Shown piece after piece: positions 42,791 through 50,481 of a stretch of 64,000 nucleotides of DNA (the first letter of the stretch is position 1; every line of letters begins with the position of its first letter). The position numbers and the translations under genes are program-made. Location of the stretch: the NCBI RefSeq assembly GCF_000349945.1, contig NC_020516.1, positions 2,046,001 through 2,110,000 on the forward strand, given 5' to 3'. A model generated the notes under the pieces. That model ran no database searches, was not told the origin of the DNA, and saw nothing but the letters and a program-made list of their open reading frames with translations. Source of the DNA: Azoarcus sp. KH32C (GTDB lineage: Bacteria > Pseudomonadota > Gammaproteobacteria > Burkholderiales > Rhodocyclaceae).

Positions 42791-44065
42791 ATGACGACGA
42801 ACAACAGCGCCCGCAGCATTGCCATCGTCGGCGCGGGCCAGGCCGGCCTGCTGCTGGGGACCGCGCTGCTCGACCAAGGCCATGAAGTGACCATCATCAC
42901 CAACCGCACTGCCGAAGACGTCTGGAGTGGCAAGGTGATGTCTTCGCAGTTCATGTTCGATCCGGCGCTGCAGATCGAGCGGGACTGGAAGATGGACCTG
43001 TGGGAAGCAGACTGCCCGCAGGTATCCGGGGTCAATCTGTCGATTCCCGTCCCGCACGGCGCCGCGAAGCCTGCCGTCGACTGGAACGCAAGCCTCTACG
43101 CCTACGGGCAATCGGTGGATCAGCGCGTCAAGATGTCGGGCTGGATGAAGGAATTCGAGCGCCGCGGCGGCGAACTGCGCATCGAGAACGTCGGCATTCC
43201 CGAGCTGGAGGCACTGGCGCAGCGTCACGAGCTCGTCCTGCTCGCCGGCGGCAAGGGCGAGATCGTCAATCTCTTCGGCCGCAACGATGCGCGCTCGCCG
43301 GTACGCCAGCCGATGCGCCAGCTCGCCCTGAGCTACGTCACGGGCATGAAGCGTCACGATCGCCAGGAAAGCATCAACTTCAACCTGATCCCCGGCGTCG
43401 GCGAGTATTTCGTGTTCCCGGCGCTGACGACCAAGGGCGGTTCGGAGACCCAGGCCTGCGACATCATGGTCTTCGAAGGCGTGCCCGGCGGCCCGATGGA
43501 TTGCTGGGGCGACGTGAAGAGCCCCGAGCAGCATCTGGAAAAGAGCCTCGAAATCCTCCGCACCTTCGTCCCGTGGGAATACGAGCGCAGCCGTGACTGC
43601 CAGCTCACCGACGCCAATGGCAACCTCTCCGGCCGCATCACGCCGACCGTGCGCAACGCGGTGCTCACGCTGCCGTCGGGCCGCAAGATCATGGGCCTGG
43701 GCGACGCGATCCTGGTGAACGACCCGATCACCGGCCAGGGCTCGAACAACGCGACCAAGAGCGCCAAGCACTACTTCGACGCGATCGTCGCCCGCGGCCA
43801 CGCCGCCTTCGACGAGGCGTGGATGCACCTGACCTTCGACGCGCTGTACGAGGGCTATGCGGAAAAGGTGATCCGCTGGACCAACAGCCTGCTGTTCCCG
43901 CCGCCGGCCTACATCGTGAAGCTGCTGTCGGCCGCTCAGCAATCGCCCTCGCTGGCATCGCGTATCGCCAACGGCTTCAACGATCCGCGCGATTTCGCCG
44001 AGTACTGGTTCGACGAGGCGCGCGCCGAAGAGCTGATCGCGGCCGAGTCCTGCATGGCGGCGTAA
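42791..44065 (+). CDS. StyA-type flavin monooxygenase, candidate indole monooxygenase
   Basis: The 424-residue product matches the oxygenase component of two-component styrene/indole monooxygenases, which epoxidise with FADH2 supplied by a separate reductase. It has the FAD motif AIVGAGQAGLLLG (11-23), TNRTAEDVWSGKVMSSQFMF (about 37-56), and GLGDAILVNDPITGQGSNNA (about 301-320), all StyA-like. No NAD(P)H-binding domain is present, as expected. The flavin reductase is two genes downstream. Indole as substrate is inferred from the isatin-hydrolase-like gene and the 2-aminobenzoyl-CoA pathway in the same island; styrene is less likely because no StyC isomerase or StyD is present. Start ATG follows AAGGAGACACCT. 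Confidence 0.9.
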   Translation: MTTNNSARSIAIVGAGQAGLLLGTALLDQGHEVTIITNRTAEDVWSGKVMSSQFMFDPALQIERDWKMDLWEADCPQVSGVNLSIPVPHGAAKPAVDWNASLYAYGQSVDQRVKMSGWMKEFERRGGELRIENVGIPELEALAQRHELVLLAGGKGEIVNLFGRNDARSPVRQPMRQLALSYVTGMKRHDRQESINFNLIPGVGEYFVFPALTTKGGSETQACDIMVFEGVPGGPMDCWGDVKSPEQHLEKSLEILRTFVPWEYERSRDCQLTDANGNLSGRITPTVRNAVLTLPSGRKIMGLGDAILVNDPITGQGSNNATKSAKHYFDAIVARGHAAFDEAWMHLTFDALYEGYAEKVIRWTNSLLFPPPAYIVKLLSAAQQSPSLASRIANGFNDPRDFAEYWFDEARAEELIAAESCMAA

Positions 44066-44093
44066 GCGCCGATTCCCCCGGAGAGAGACCACA

Positions 44094-45275
44094 ATGAAAA
44101 TGACAAGACTCGCCGCCAAACGCGCCTTCGCCGCGCTCGGCACCATGTCGGTGGCGTTCCCCGTGCTCGCGACGCAGGGCACCTTTCCCCACGGCTACGG
44201 CGTCAAGGCCGAAGGCATGGCCGGCGTCTCGATCGCACTGCCGCAGGATGCGCTCGCCGGCGCCAATAACCCGGCCGGGATGGTCGCGGTCGGCACGCGG
44301 CTCGATCTCGGTGCCGCGCTGCTGAAGGTCGACAACGGTGCGCGCTTCGGCGGCGTCGACTACGACGGCTCCGCCGACCGTAGCCTCTACCTGATCCCGC
44401 AGATGGGCTACAACCACATGTTGCGTGACGACACTTCGCTGGGCGTGTCCGTCGTCGGCAACGGGGTCGGCACAGACTACGAGAACGACGCCAACATCGG
44501 CGGCCTCGTCGGACCGCGCTCCGAACTCAAGCAGATGGTCATCACGGCGAGCCTCGCGCACCGGCTCAACGAGATGCATTCGGTCGGCCTTGGGCTGATG
44601 CTCGCACGACAGAAACTGAGCATCGGCGGACCCGCCGGACTCGGGCTGCCGCAGGGCACCGACGAGTCGATGGGGGCGGGCGTGAAGCTCGGCTGGATCG
44701 GGCAACTGACCCCGGCGCTGAGCCTCGGCGCGAGTTATTCGAGCAAGATCGACATGGGGCGCATGAAGGAATTCGACGGCCTGTTGCCGGGCAAGGGCGA
44801 CCTCGACATCCCCGAGCACTACGGCCTCGGCATCGCGTACCGCAGCGGACCGCTGACGCTCGGCGCCGACGTGCTGCGGATCAACTGGCGCGGCGTCGAC
44901 GCGCTCGGCAACCCCGGCGTCACCCAGGCGCCGTCGGGCACGACGCCCGGCTTCGGCTGGAAGGACCAGACCGTCTGGCGCGTCGGCGCCGCCTACGCCG
45001 TCAGCGAGGCACTGACGCTCCGCGCGGGCTACAGCCACGGCACTCAGATCCTCGACCGGCGCGACACCTTCCTCGGCGTGCTCGCGCCGTCCGCGAACCG
45101 CCGCCATTACACGGTCGGGGCGAGCTGGGCGATGGCAAAGGACAAGGAGCTGTCGGTCGCCTATGCGAAGTCGCTGAAGGAGCGGGTGAACGGCAGCGGC
45201 CCCGCGCCGGACGGGATCACCGATCCCTACATGGGCCAGGACTGGCTGTCGGCGAGCCTGGGGATTCGCTTCTAA
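44094..45275 (+). CDS. Outer-membrane transporter, FadL/TodX family
   Basis: The 393-residue product has a signal peptide (cleavage near residue 27 after PVLA) and the FadL-type N-terminus QGTFPHGYGVKAEGMAGVSIA followed by DALAGANNPAGM. The rest is a beta-barrel with many alternating strands, ending in the typical aromatic terminus LGIRF. TodX-like members let hydrophobic aromatics such as toluene or styrene cross the outer membrane. Placed between the oxygenase and its reductase, it probably brings in indole or a related hydrophobic ring. It starts 28 bp after the oxygenase stop. Confidence 0.88.
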   Translation: MKMTRLAAKRAFAALGTMSVAFPVLATQGTFPHGYGVKAEGMAGVSIALPQDALAGANNPAGMVAVGTRLDLGAALLKVDNGARFGGVDYDGSADRSLYLIPQMGYNHMLRDDTSLGVSVVGNGVGTDYENDANIGGLVGPRSELKQMVITASLAHRLNEMHSVGLGLMLARQKLSIGGPAGLGLPQGTDESMGAGVKLGWIGQLTPALSLGASYSSKIDMGRMKEFDGLLPGKGDLDIPEHYGLGIAYRSGPLTLGADVLRINWRGVDALGNPGVTQAPSGTTPGFGWKDQTVWRVGAAYAVSEALTLRAGYSHGTQILDRRDTFLGVLAPSANRRHYTVGASWAMAKDKELSVAYAKSLKERVNGSGPAPDGITDPYMGQDWLSASLGIRF

Positions 45276-45307
45276 GCGAATGACATCTTTCAGAAGGAAA
45301 CCTCAAA

Positions 45308-45835
45308 ATGATCGATCCCCGCCAATTCCGCGACGCGCTGGGCCACTTCGCCACCGGCGTGACCGTCGTCACCACTATCGACGCGGAGGGCCAGCCGGTC
45401 GGCGTCACCGTCAATAGCTTCAGCTCGCTGTCCCTCGATCCCCCGTTGATTCTGTGGAGCCTCGCGAAGAAGTCATACAGTCTCGCGGCCTTCGAGGCGC
45501 ATCCCGCCTTTGCCGTACATGTGCTGGCGAGCGACCAGCAGCATCTCTCAGATCGCTTCGCCCGCGCCGGCACCGACAAGTTCGCCGGGCTCACGCCGGG
45601 CGAGGGCTTCGCCGGCGTGCCGGTGCTCGACGGTTGCGCGGCTGCTTTCCAGTGCAGCACGGAATTCCGCTACGACGGCGGCGACCACCTGATCCTGGTC
45701 GGCCGCGTACAGCGTTTCACCACGCGCGAGCGCCCGCCGCTGCTCTTCTACCGCGGCCGCTACGCGACCCCGGAAACGGAGGCGGCACAGCCCTTCGCCG
45801 GCCTGCTGCGGGCGATGGCCCCCGCGGTTGCGTGA
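45308..45835 (+). CDS. NAD(P)H:flavin reductase, StyB/HpaC family
   Basis: The 175-residue product belongs to the flavin reductase domain family that supplies reduced flavin to two-component monooxygenases. Signatures are HFATGVTVVTT (residues 13-23), GVTVNSFSSLSLDPPLILWSL (38-58) and HLILVGRVQRF (about 123-133). It most likely serves the StyA-type oxygenase two genes upstream. It lies 32 bp after the porin gene; its stop is 10 bp before the ATG of the next gene. Confidence 0.93.
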   Translation: MIDPRQFRDALGHFATGVTVVTTIDAEGQPVGVTVNSFSSLSLDPPLILWSLAKKSYSLAAFEAHPAFAVHVLASDQQHLSDRFARAGTDKFAGLTPGEGFAGVPVLDGCAAAFQCSTEFRYDGGDHLILVGRVQRFTTRERPPLLFYRGRYATPETEAAQPFAGLLRAMAPAVA

Positions 45836-45845
45836 GTGCCAGGAC

Positions 45846-47426
45846 ATGAGCCAGTCCGACGTCATCATCATCGGTAGCGGTATCAACTCGCTAGTATGCG
45901 CCGGGGTGCTGGCGAAGCGCGGCAGGAAGGTCGTGGTGCTGGAGCGCGAGGCGGTCCTCGGCGGTTGCATCCGCAGCGAAGAACTGACCGTTCCGGGCTT
46001 CCTCCACGACACGATGTCCACGGCGCACCCGCTTTTCGTCACCTCGCCCGGCTATGCCGAACTCAAGGACGTACTGCACGGGCACGGACTGGCCTACGGC
46101 AACAACGCCACGCCCACCGGTGTGTTGTTGCCGGACGGCCGCTCGCTGGTGCTGCGCGCCTCGCGCGATGCCAACGTGCGGGCGATGAACGCGCTCGCCG
46201 CGGGGGACGGCGATGCCTACGCCGAGGCGATGGCCTTCGTCGAACAGAACGCCGGGCTCATCTTCCCGCTCCTCGGCAATGAGCTGTGGAGCGCGCCGGT
46301 CGGCAGGATGATGGCGGGCCGGGTGTGGAAGCAGGGCGCCCACGAGACACTCGCCTTCTTCGGTCCGGCGATGCAGAGTTGCCGCGCTTGGCTCGAAACA
46401 CAATTTTGCTCACCTTTGACTAAGGCCCTGCTGGCCCCCTGGGTCCTCCACACCGGCCTGGGCCCCGAGAGCGCGATGTCAGCACTGATGGCGAAGGTCG
46501 TCGCGTTTACGCTGGAAGCGGTCGGCCTGCCGATTGTGCAGGGCGGCAATGCACGAACGGTCGACGCCTTCCGAGCGCACATCGAAGCCTGCGGCGGCCG
46601 CTTCCACACCGGCGCCGACGTTGAGGAAATCCTCGTCGAAGGCGGCAAGGCGCGCGGCGTGCGGCTCGCCGACGGAAGGGTGTTCGAAGCGAAGCAGGTC
46701 GTCGCCAATGTGACCCCGACCCAGCTCTACGGCCGCTTGCTGCGGAACGGCAGCGCGCCCGAGCCCCTGCGCCGCCAGGCCGCCGAATACCGCTACGGCA
46801 AGGGCAACATGCAGATCCATCTCGCGCTGTCGGCGCCGCCGCAATGGCCGGAAGCGCATTTGCGCGAGGTCATCTACCTGCATCTCACCGACGGCCTCGA
46901 CGGCGTCTCGCGCGCCGTGAACGAGGCTGAGCGCGGGCTGCTGCCGGTTGAGGGCACGATCTGCGTCGCCCAGCCCTGTGCGGTCGATCCCTCCCGAGCG
47001 CCTGCCGGGCAATGGGTGTTGTGGGTGCAGTTGCCCGAGTGCCCGCGCCACGTCAAGGGCGACGCGGCGGGCGAAATCGCCGCGCCGGCCGACGGTCGCT
47101 GGAATGCGGACGTTGCCGAGCGCTACGCCGACCGCATCGTCGCAAGGATCGCCCGCCAGGCACCCGGCCTCGAAGCCAGCATCCTCGGCCGCAAGGTGAT
47201 CTCGCCCGCGGATCTGGAGGCGATGAACATCAACCTCGTCGGCGGGGACCCCTATTCGGGCGAATGCAGCATCGACCAGTACATGTTCTGGCGCCCGCTG
47301 CGCGGCGTGAAGAACCACGCGACGCCGGTGAAGAACCTCTATCAGATCGGCGCCTCGACGCACCCCGGCCCCGGTCTGTCGGGCGCCTCGGGCTTCCACG
47401 TCGCGAACGTGCTCGCCCGACCCTGA
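45846..47426 (+). CDS. Phytoene-desaturase-like FAD-dependent oxidoreductase
   Basis: The 526-residue product has the N-terminal dinucleotide motif VIIIGSGINSLVCAGVLAKRG (6-26), the second-strand glutamate VVVLEREAVLGGC, and the C-terminal FAD motif NLYQIGASTHPGPGLSGASG (about 495-514), the pattern of the phytoene desaturase/CrtI-like family. Bacterial members outside carotenoid synthesis are poorly characterised. Located between the flavin reductase and the isatin-hydrolase-like gene, it is a candidate for the oxidation of indoxyl or 3-hydroxyoxindole to isatin. I chose the ATG at 45846; a TTG at 45828 would add six residues and overlap the previous gene. The specific function is inferred, not seen. 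Confidence 0.8.
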   Translation: MSQSDVIIIGSGINSLVCAGVLAKRGRKVVVLEREAVLGGCIRSEELTVPGFLHDTMSTAHPLFVTSPGYAELKDVLHGHGLAYGNNATPTGVLLPDGRSLVLRASRDANVRAMNALAAGDGDAYAEAMAFVEQNAGLIFPLLGNELWSAPVGRMMAGRVWKQGAHETLAFFGPAMQSCRAWLETQFCSPLTKALLAPWVLHTGLGPESAMSALMAKVVAFTLEAVGLPIVQGGNARTVDAFRAHIEACGGRFHTGADVEEILVEGGKARGVRLADGRVFEAKQVVANVTPTQLYGRLLRNGSAPEPLRRQAAEYRYGKGNMQIHLALSAPPQWPEAHLREVIYLHLTDGLDGVSRAVNEAERGLLPVEGTICVAQPCAVDPSRAPAGQWVLWVQLPECPRHVKGDAAGEIAAPADGRWNADVAERYADRIVARIARQAPGLEASILGRKVISPADLEAMNINLVGGDPYSGECSIDQYMFWRPLRGVKNHATPVKNLYQIGASTHPGPGLSGASGFHVANVLARP

Positions 47427-47452
47427 AGAACCGGATACCCCAGGAGAGAGAC

Positions 47453-48238
47453 ATGACAACGAACAACCATCTTGCCCAGTTTGCGCACGGACTCGCCAGC
47501 GGCGCAATCCGCGTGATCGACCTGACCCAGACCCTGAGCCCCGAATTTCCGGCGCTGAAGCTCCCGCCGGATTTGGGCCAGCCCTGGCCCTTCCGGATGG
47601 AGGAGATCTCGCGCTACGACGAGCGCGGCCCGGCCTGGTACTGGAACAACCTCTCGATGTCGGAGCACACCGGCACCCATTTCGATGCGCCGGTGCACTG
47701 GATTTCCGGCAAGGACCATCCCGACAACACCGTGGATACCATCCCCGCGGACCGCTTCATTGCGCCCGCGTGCGTTGTCGATTGCAGCCGCGAGGCCGCC
47801 GAAAATCCCGATTTCCTGCTGACCATCGAATTTCTGGAAGCTTGGGAATCGAAGCACGGTCGTATCCCCGCCGGCGCCTGGGTCCTGCTGCGCACCGACT
47901 GGTCGAAGCGCGGCATGCCCGATGCCTACGTCAATGCGAAGGAAGACGGCCCGCACACGCCCGGACCGGCCGAAGGCACGGTGCGCTGGCTGATCGAGCA
48001 GCGCGACGTCATCGGCTTCGGCGTCGAATCCATCAACACCGACGCAGGACAGTCCTTCGCGTGGCCGACGCCGTATCCCTGCCACTACTTCATGCACGGC
48101 AATAACCGCTACGGCCTGCAATGCCTCACGAACCTCGACCGTCTGCCGCCGCAGGGCGCAGTGATCCTGGCCGCGCCGCTCAAGATCCGTGACGGCTCGG
48201 GCAGCCCCTTGCGGGTGCTGGCGCTGGTGCAGGGCTGA
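47453..48238 (+). CDS. Cyclase-family hydrolase, candidate isatin hydrolase
   Basis: The 261-residue product belongs to the metal-dependent cyclase family (kynurenine formamidase / isatin hydrolase). The metal motif HTGTHFDAPVH is at residues 72-82, giving His72, His76, Asp78 and His82. The region around SINTDAG (about 195) and HYFMHGNNRYGLQCLTN fits the isatin-hydrolase arrangement rather than KynB, which is shorter (about 210). Isatin hydrolase opens the lactam of isatin to isatinate with Mn2+. The alternative is N-formylkynurenine formamidase, but no tryptophan dioxygenase or kynureninase is present. It lies 26 bp after the FAD oxidoreductase gene and 9 bp before the iorA-type gene. Confidence 0.82.
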   Translation: MTTNNHLAQFAHGLASGAIRVIDLTQTLSPEFPALKLPPDLGQPWPFRMEEISRYDERGPAWYWNNLSMSEHTGTHFDAPVHWISGKDHPDNTVDTIPADRFIAPACVVDCSREAAENPDFLLTIEFLEAWESKHGRIPAGAWVLLRTDWSKRGMPDAYVNAKEDGPHTPGPAEGTVRWLIEQRDVIGFGVESINTDAGQSFAWPTPYPCHYFMHGNNRYGLQCLTNLDRLPPQGAVILAAPLKIRDGSGSPLRVLALVQG

Positions 48239-48247
48239 GGGGGCGAA

Positions 48248-50467
48248 ATGGCTGAGCGTTCGTTCAAGAAGGAAGTCCAGCAGCTACGCATTCCCGGGGG
48301 CGAGGAATTCCGCGGCGAGGGCATCCTCGCAATCACCAAGGCGCTGCTGCAGTCAGGCGTCGGCTACGTCGGCGGCTATCAGGGCTCGCCGATCTCGCAC
48401 CTGATGGACGTGCTCGCGGACGCGAAGGACATCCTCGAGGAGCTCGACGTCCATTTCGAAACCAGCGCTTCGGAGGCCACGGCCGCGGCGATGCTCGCCG
48501 CCTCGGTGATGTACCCGATCCGCGGTGCGGTCACGTGGAAGTCGACCGTCGGCACCAACGTCGCGTCCGACGCGCTCGCGAACCTCGCGTCGGGCGGCGT
48601 CACCGGCGGCGCGCTGGTCATCATCGGCGAGGACTACGGGGAAGGCTCCTCGATCATGCAGGAGCGCTCACACGCCTTCGCGATGAAGTCGCAGATGTGG
48701 CTGCTCGACCCGCGGCCCAATCTCGAATCCATCGTCAAGTCGGTCGAAGACGGCTTCGAGCTCTCCGAGGCGAGCAACACGCCGGTGATGCTGCAGGTTC
48801 GCATCCGCTCCTGCCACGTGCACGGCCGCTTCATCACCAAGGAAAACAAGCGCCCGCGCTACACGCTGAAAGAGGCGCTGGACAATCCGATCCGCGACAC
48901 GACTCGCATCGTGCTGCCGCCCGCGTCCTTCCAGCACGAGCACGAGAAGATCGAACGGCGCTGGCCGGCCGCGGTCGAGTTCATCCGCGAGCGCAGGCTC
49001 AACGAGTTCTTCGACGGCGACGAGGATTACGCCGGCGAGGTCGGCCTCATCCTGCAGGGCGGCCTCTACAACGGCGTGATCCGCGCGCTGCAGCTCCTGG
49101 GCCTGGCCGACAGCTTCGGAAACAGCCGCATCTCGCTGTACGTGATGAACGTCACCTACCCGGTAATCGACGAGGAAGTGCTCGAGTTCTGCCAGGGCAA
49201 GCGCGCGGTGTTGATGCTGGAAGAAGGCCAGCCCGACTACATCGAGCAGAACCTGCACGCCATCCTGCGCAAGAACCGGGTCGACACCCATCTCGCCGGC
49301 AAGGACGTGCTGCCGATGGCGGGCGAATACACCACCGCGACGATGAAGAGCGGCATCGACGCCTTCCTGAGGGCCCACTTACCCACAGCGCTGGCCACCC
49401 ACGAAGCTGTGGCGGCCGACGAGGTCGCCGACGCGCGGGTGGCGGCGGCCCCCGTTGCCAAGGCGAAGCCGGCCGCGGTGCCGATCACCTTCCATCCCAA
49501 GGTGAAGGCGCTGGCCGAGGTCGTGCCGCCGCGTCCCGCCGGCTTTTGCACCGGCTGCCCGGAACGCCCGATCTTTGCGGCGATGAAGCTGACGGAGCAG
49601 GATCTCGGCGAGCACCATGTGTCGTGCGACATCGGCTGCCACCTGTTCTCGATCCTGCCGCCCTTCAACCTCGGCGCGACCACGATGGGTTACGGTCTCG
49701 GCGCGGCGTCGAGCTCGGCCTTCAACGTCAAGACCGGCAAGCGTTCGATCTCGGTGATGGGCGATGGTGGCTTCTGGCACAACGGCCTCACCTCCGGTAT
49801 CGCCAACGCCGTCTTCAACAAGAACGACGGTGTCATCGTTATCATCGACAACTATTACTCGTCGGCGACCGGTGGCCAGGACATTCTGTCGTCGCGCGCC
49901 GACAATCCCGATCGCGCTACCAAGAACCCGATCGAGAACGCGATCCGCGGCGCCGGCGTGAAGTGGGTGCGCACGATCGACCGCACCTACGACGTCGCCC
50001 GCATGCGCGACACGCTCGAAGAGGCGCTCACGACGACCACCGACGGCCCCAAGGTCATCATCGCCCAGTCCGAGTGCATGCTGAACCGCCAGCGCCGCGA
50101 AAAGCCGCTCTTCACCAAGAAGGTCAAGGCTGGCGAACGCGCGGTGAAGGAGCGCTTCGGCGTCGATCCGGACGTGTGCACGGGCGACCACGCCTGCATT
50201 CGGCTCTCCGGCTGCCCCTCGCTGTCGGTCAAGGACAGCGGCGACCCGCTCAAGGAAGACCCGGTCGCCCATGTCGACAACAGCTGCGTCGGCTGCGGCA
50301 ACTGCGGCGAAGTGGCCGAGGCGGCTGTGCTCTGCCCGTCCTTCTACCGCGCTGACATCATCCACAACCCCACTGGCGGCGACCGCCTGCTCGCGAAGGT
50401 GCGGGGCGCGGTGATCGGCTGGCTGCAGCGCCGCCGTGCCGCGCGCCTCGCGCGCTATGCCCTGTGA
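48248..50467 (+). CDS. iorA: 2-oxoacid:acceptor oxidoreductase, IorA-type alpha subunit
   Basis: The 739-residue product has the layout of indolepyruvate:ferredoxin oxidoreductase alpha. The pyrimidine-binding half comes first (GYVGGYQGSPISHLMD, FETSASEATAAAM). A Cys pair follows in FCTGCPERP at about 434-442. The thiamine-diphosphate half contains CDIGCHLFS and GDGGFWHNG (about 505). The C-terminal ferredoxin-like domain (about 640-715) has CVGCGNCGE and more cysteines. Its first cluster is altered (CTGDHACIRLSGC). These enzymes decarboxylate aromatic 2-oxoacids to acyl-CoA. The annotated substrate class is indolepyruvate; because the gene directly follows the isatin-hydrolase-like gene, the aryl-glyoxylate isatinate is an attractive alternative. 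Confidence 0.88.
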   Translation: MAERSFKKEVQQLRIPGGEEFRGEGILAITKALLQSGVGYVGGYQGSPISHLMDVLADAKDILEELDVHFETSASEATAAAMLAASVMYPIRGAVTWKSTVGTNVASDALANLASGGVTGGALVIIGEDYGEGSSIMQERSHAFAMKSQMWLLDPRPNLESIVKSVEDGFELSEASNTPVMLQVRIRSCHVHGRFITKENKRPRYTLKEALDNPIRDTTRIVLPPASFQHEHEKIERRWPAAVEFIRERRLNEFFDGDEDYAGEVGLILQGGLYNGVIRALQLLGLADSFGNSRISLYVMNVTYPVIDEEVLEFCQGKRAVLMLEEGQPDYIEQNLHAILRKNRVDTHLAGKDVLPMAGEYTTATMKSGIDAFLRAHLPTALATHEAVAADEVADARVAAAPVAKAKPAAVPITFHPKVKALAEVVPPRPAGFCTGCPERPIFAAMKLTEQDLGEHHVSCDIGCHLFSILPPFNLGATTMGYGLGAASSSAFNVKTGKRSISVMGDGGFWHNGLTSGIANAVFNKNDGVIVIIDNYYSSATGGQDILSSRADNPDRATKNPIENAIRGAGVKWVRTIDRTYDVARMRDTLEEALTTTTDGPKVIIAQSECMLNRQRREKPLFTKKVKAGERAVKERFGVDPDVCTGDHACIRLSGCPSLSVKDSGDPLKEDPVAHVDNSCVGCGNCGEVAEAAVLCPSFYRADIIHNPTGGDRLLAKVRGAVIGWLQRRRAARLARYAL

Positions 50468-50481
50468 GAGAGATACCAGAC

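Noticed and set aside
42791..45835. Styrene degradation cluster (styABCD)
   Set aside because: StyA- and StyB-like genes are present but no styrene oxide isomerase or phenylacetaldehyde dehydrogenase lies in the operon; the isatin-hydrolase-like gene points to indole instead.
47453..48238. Kynurenine formamidase KynB
   Set aside because: Same family and metal motif, but the protein is longer than KynB and no tryptophan dioxygenase or kynureninase is encoded nearby.
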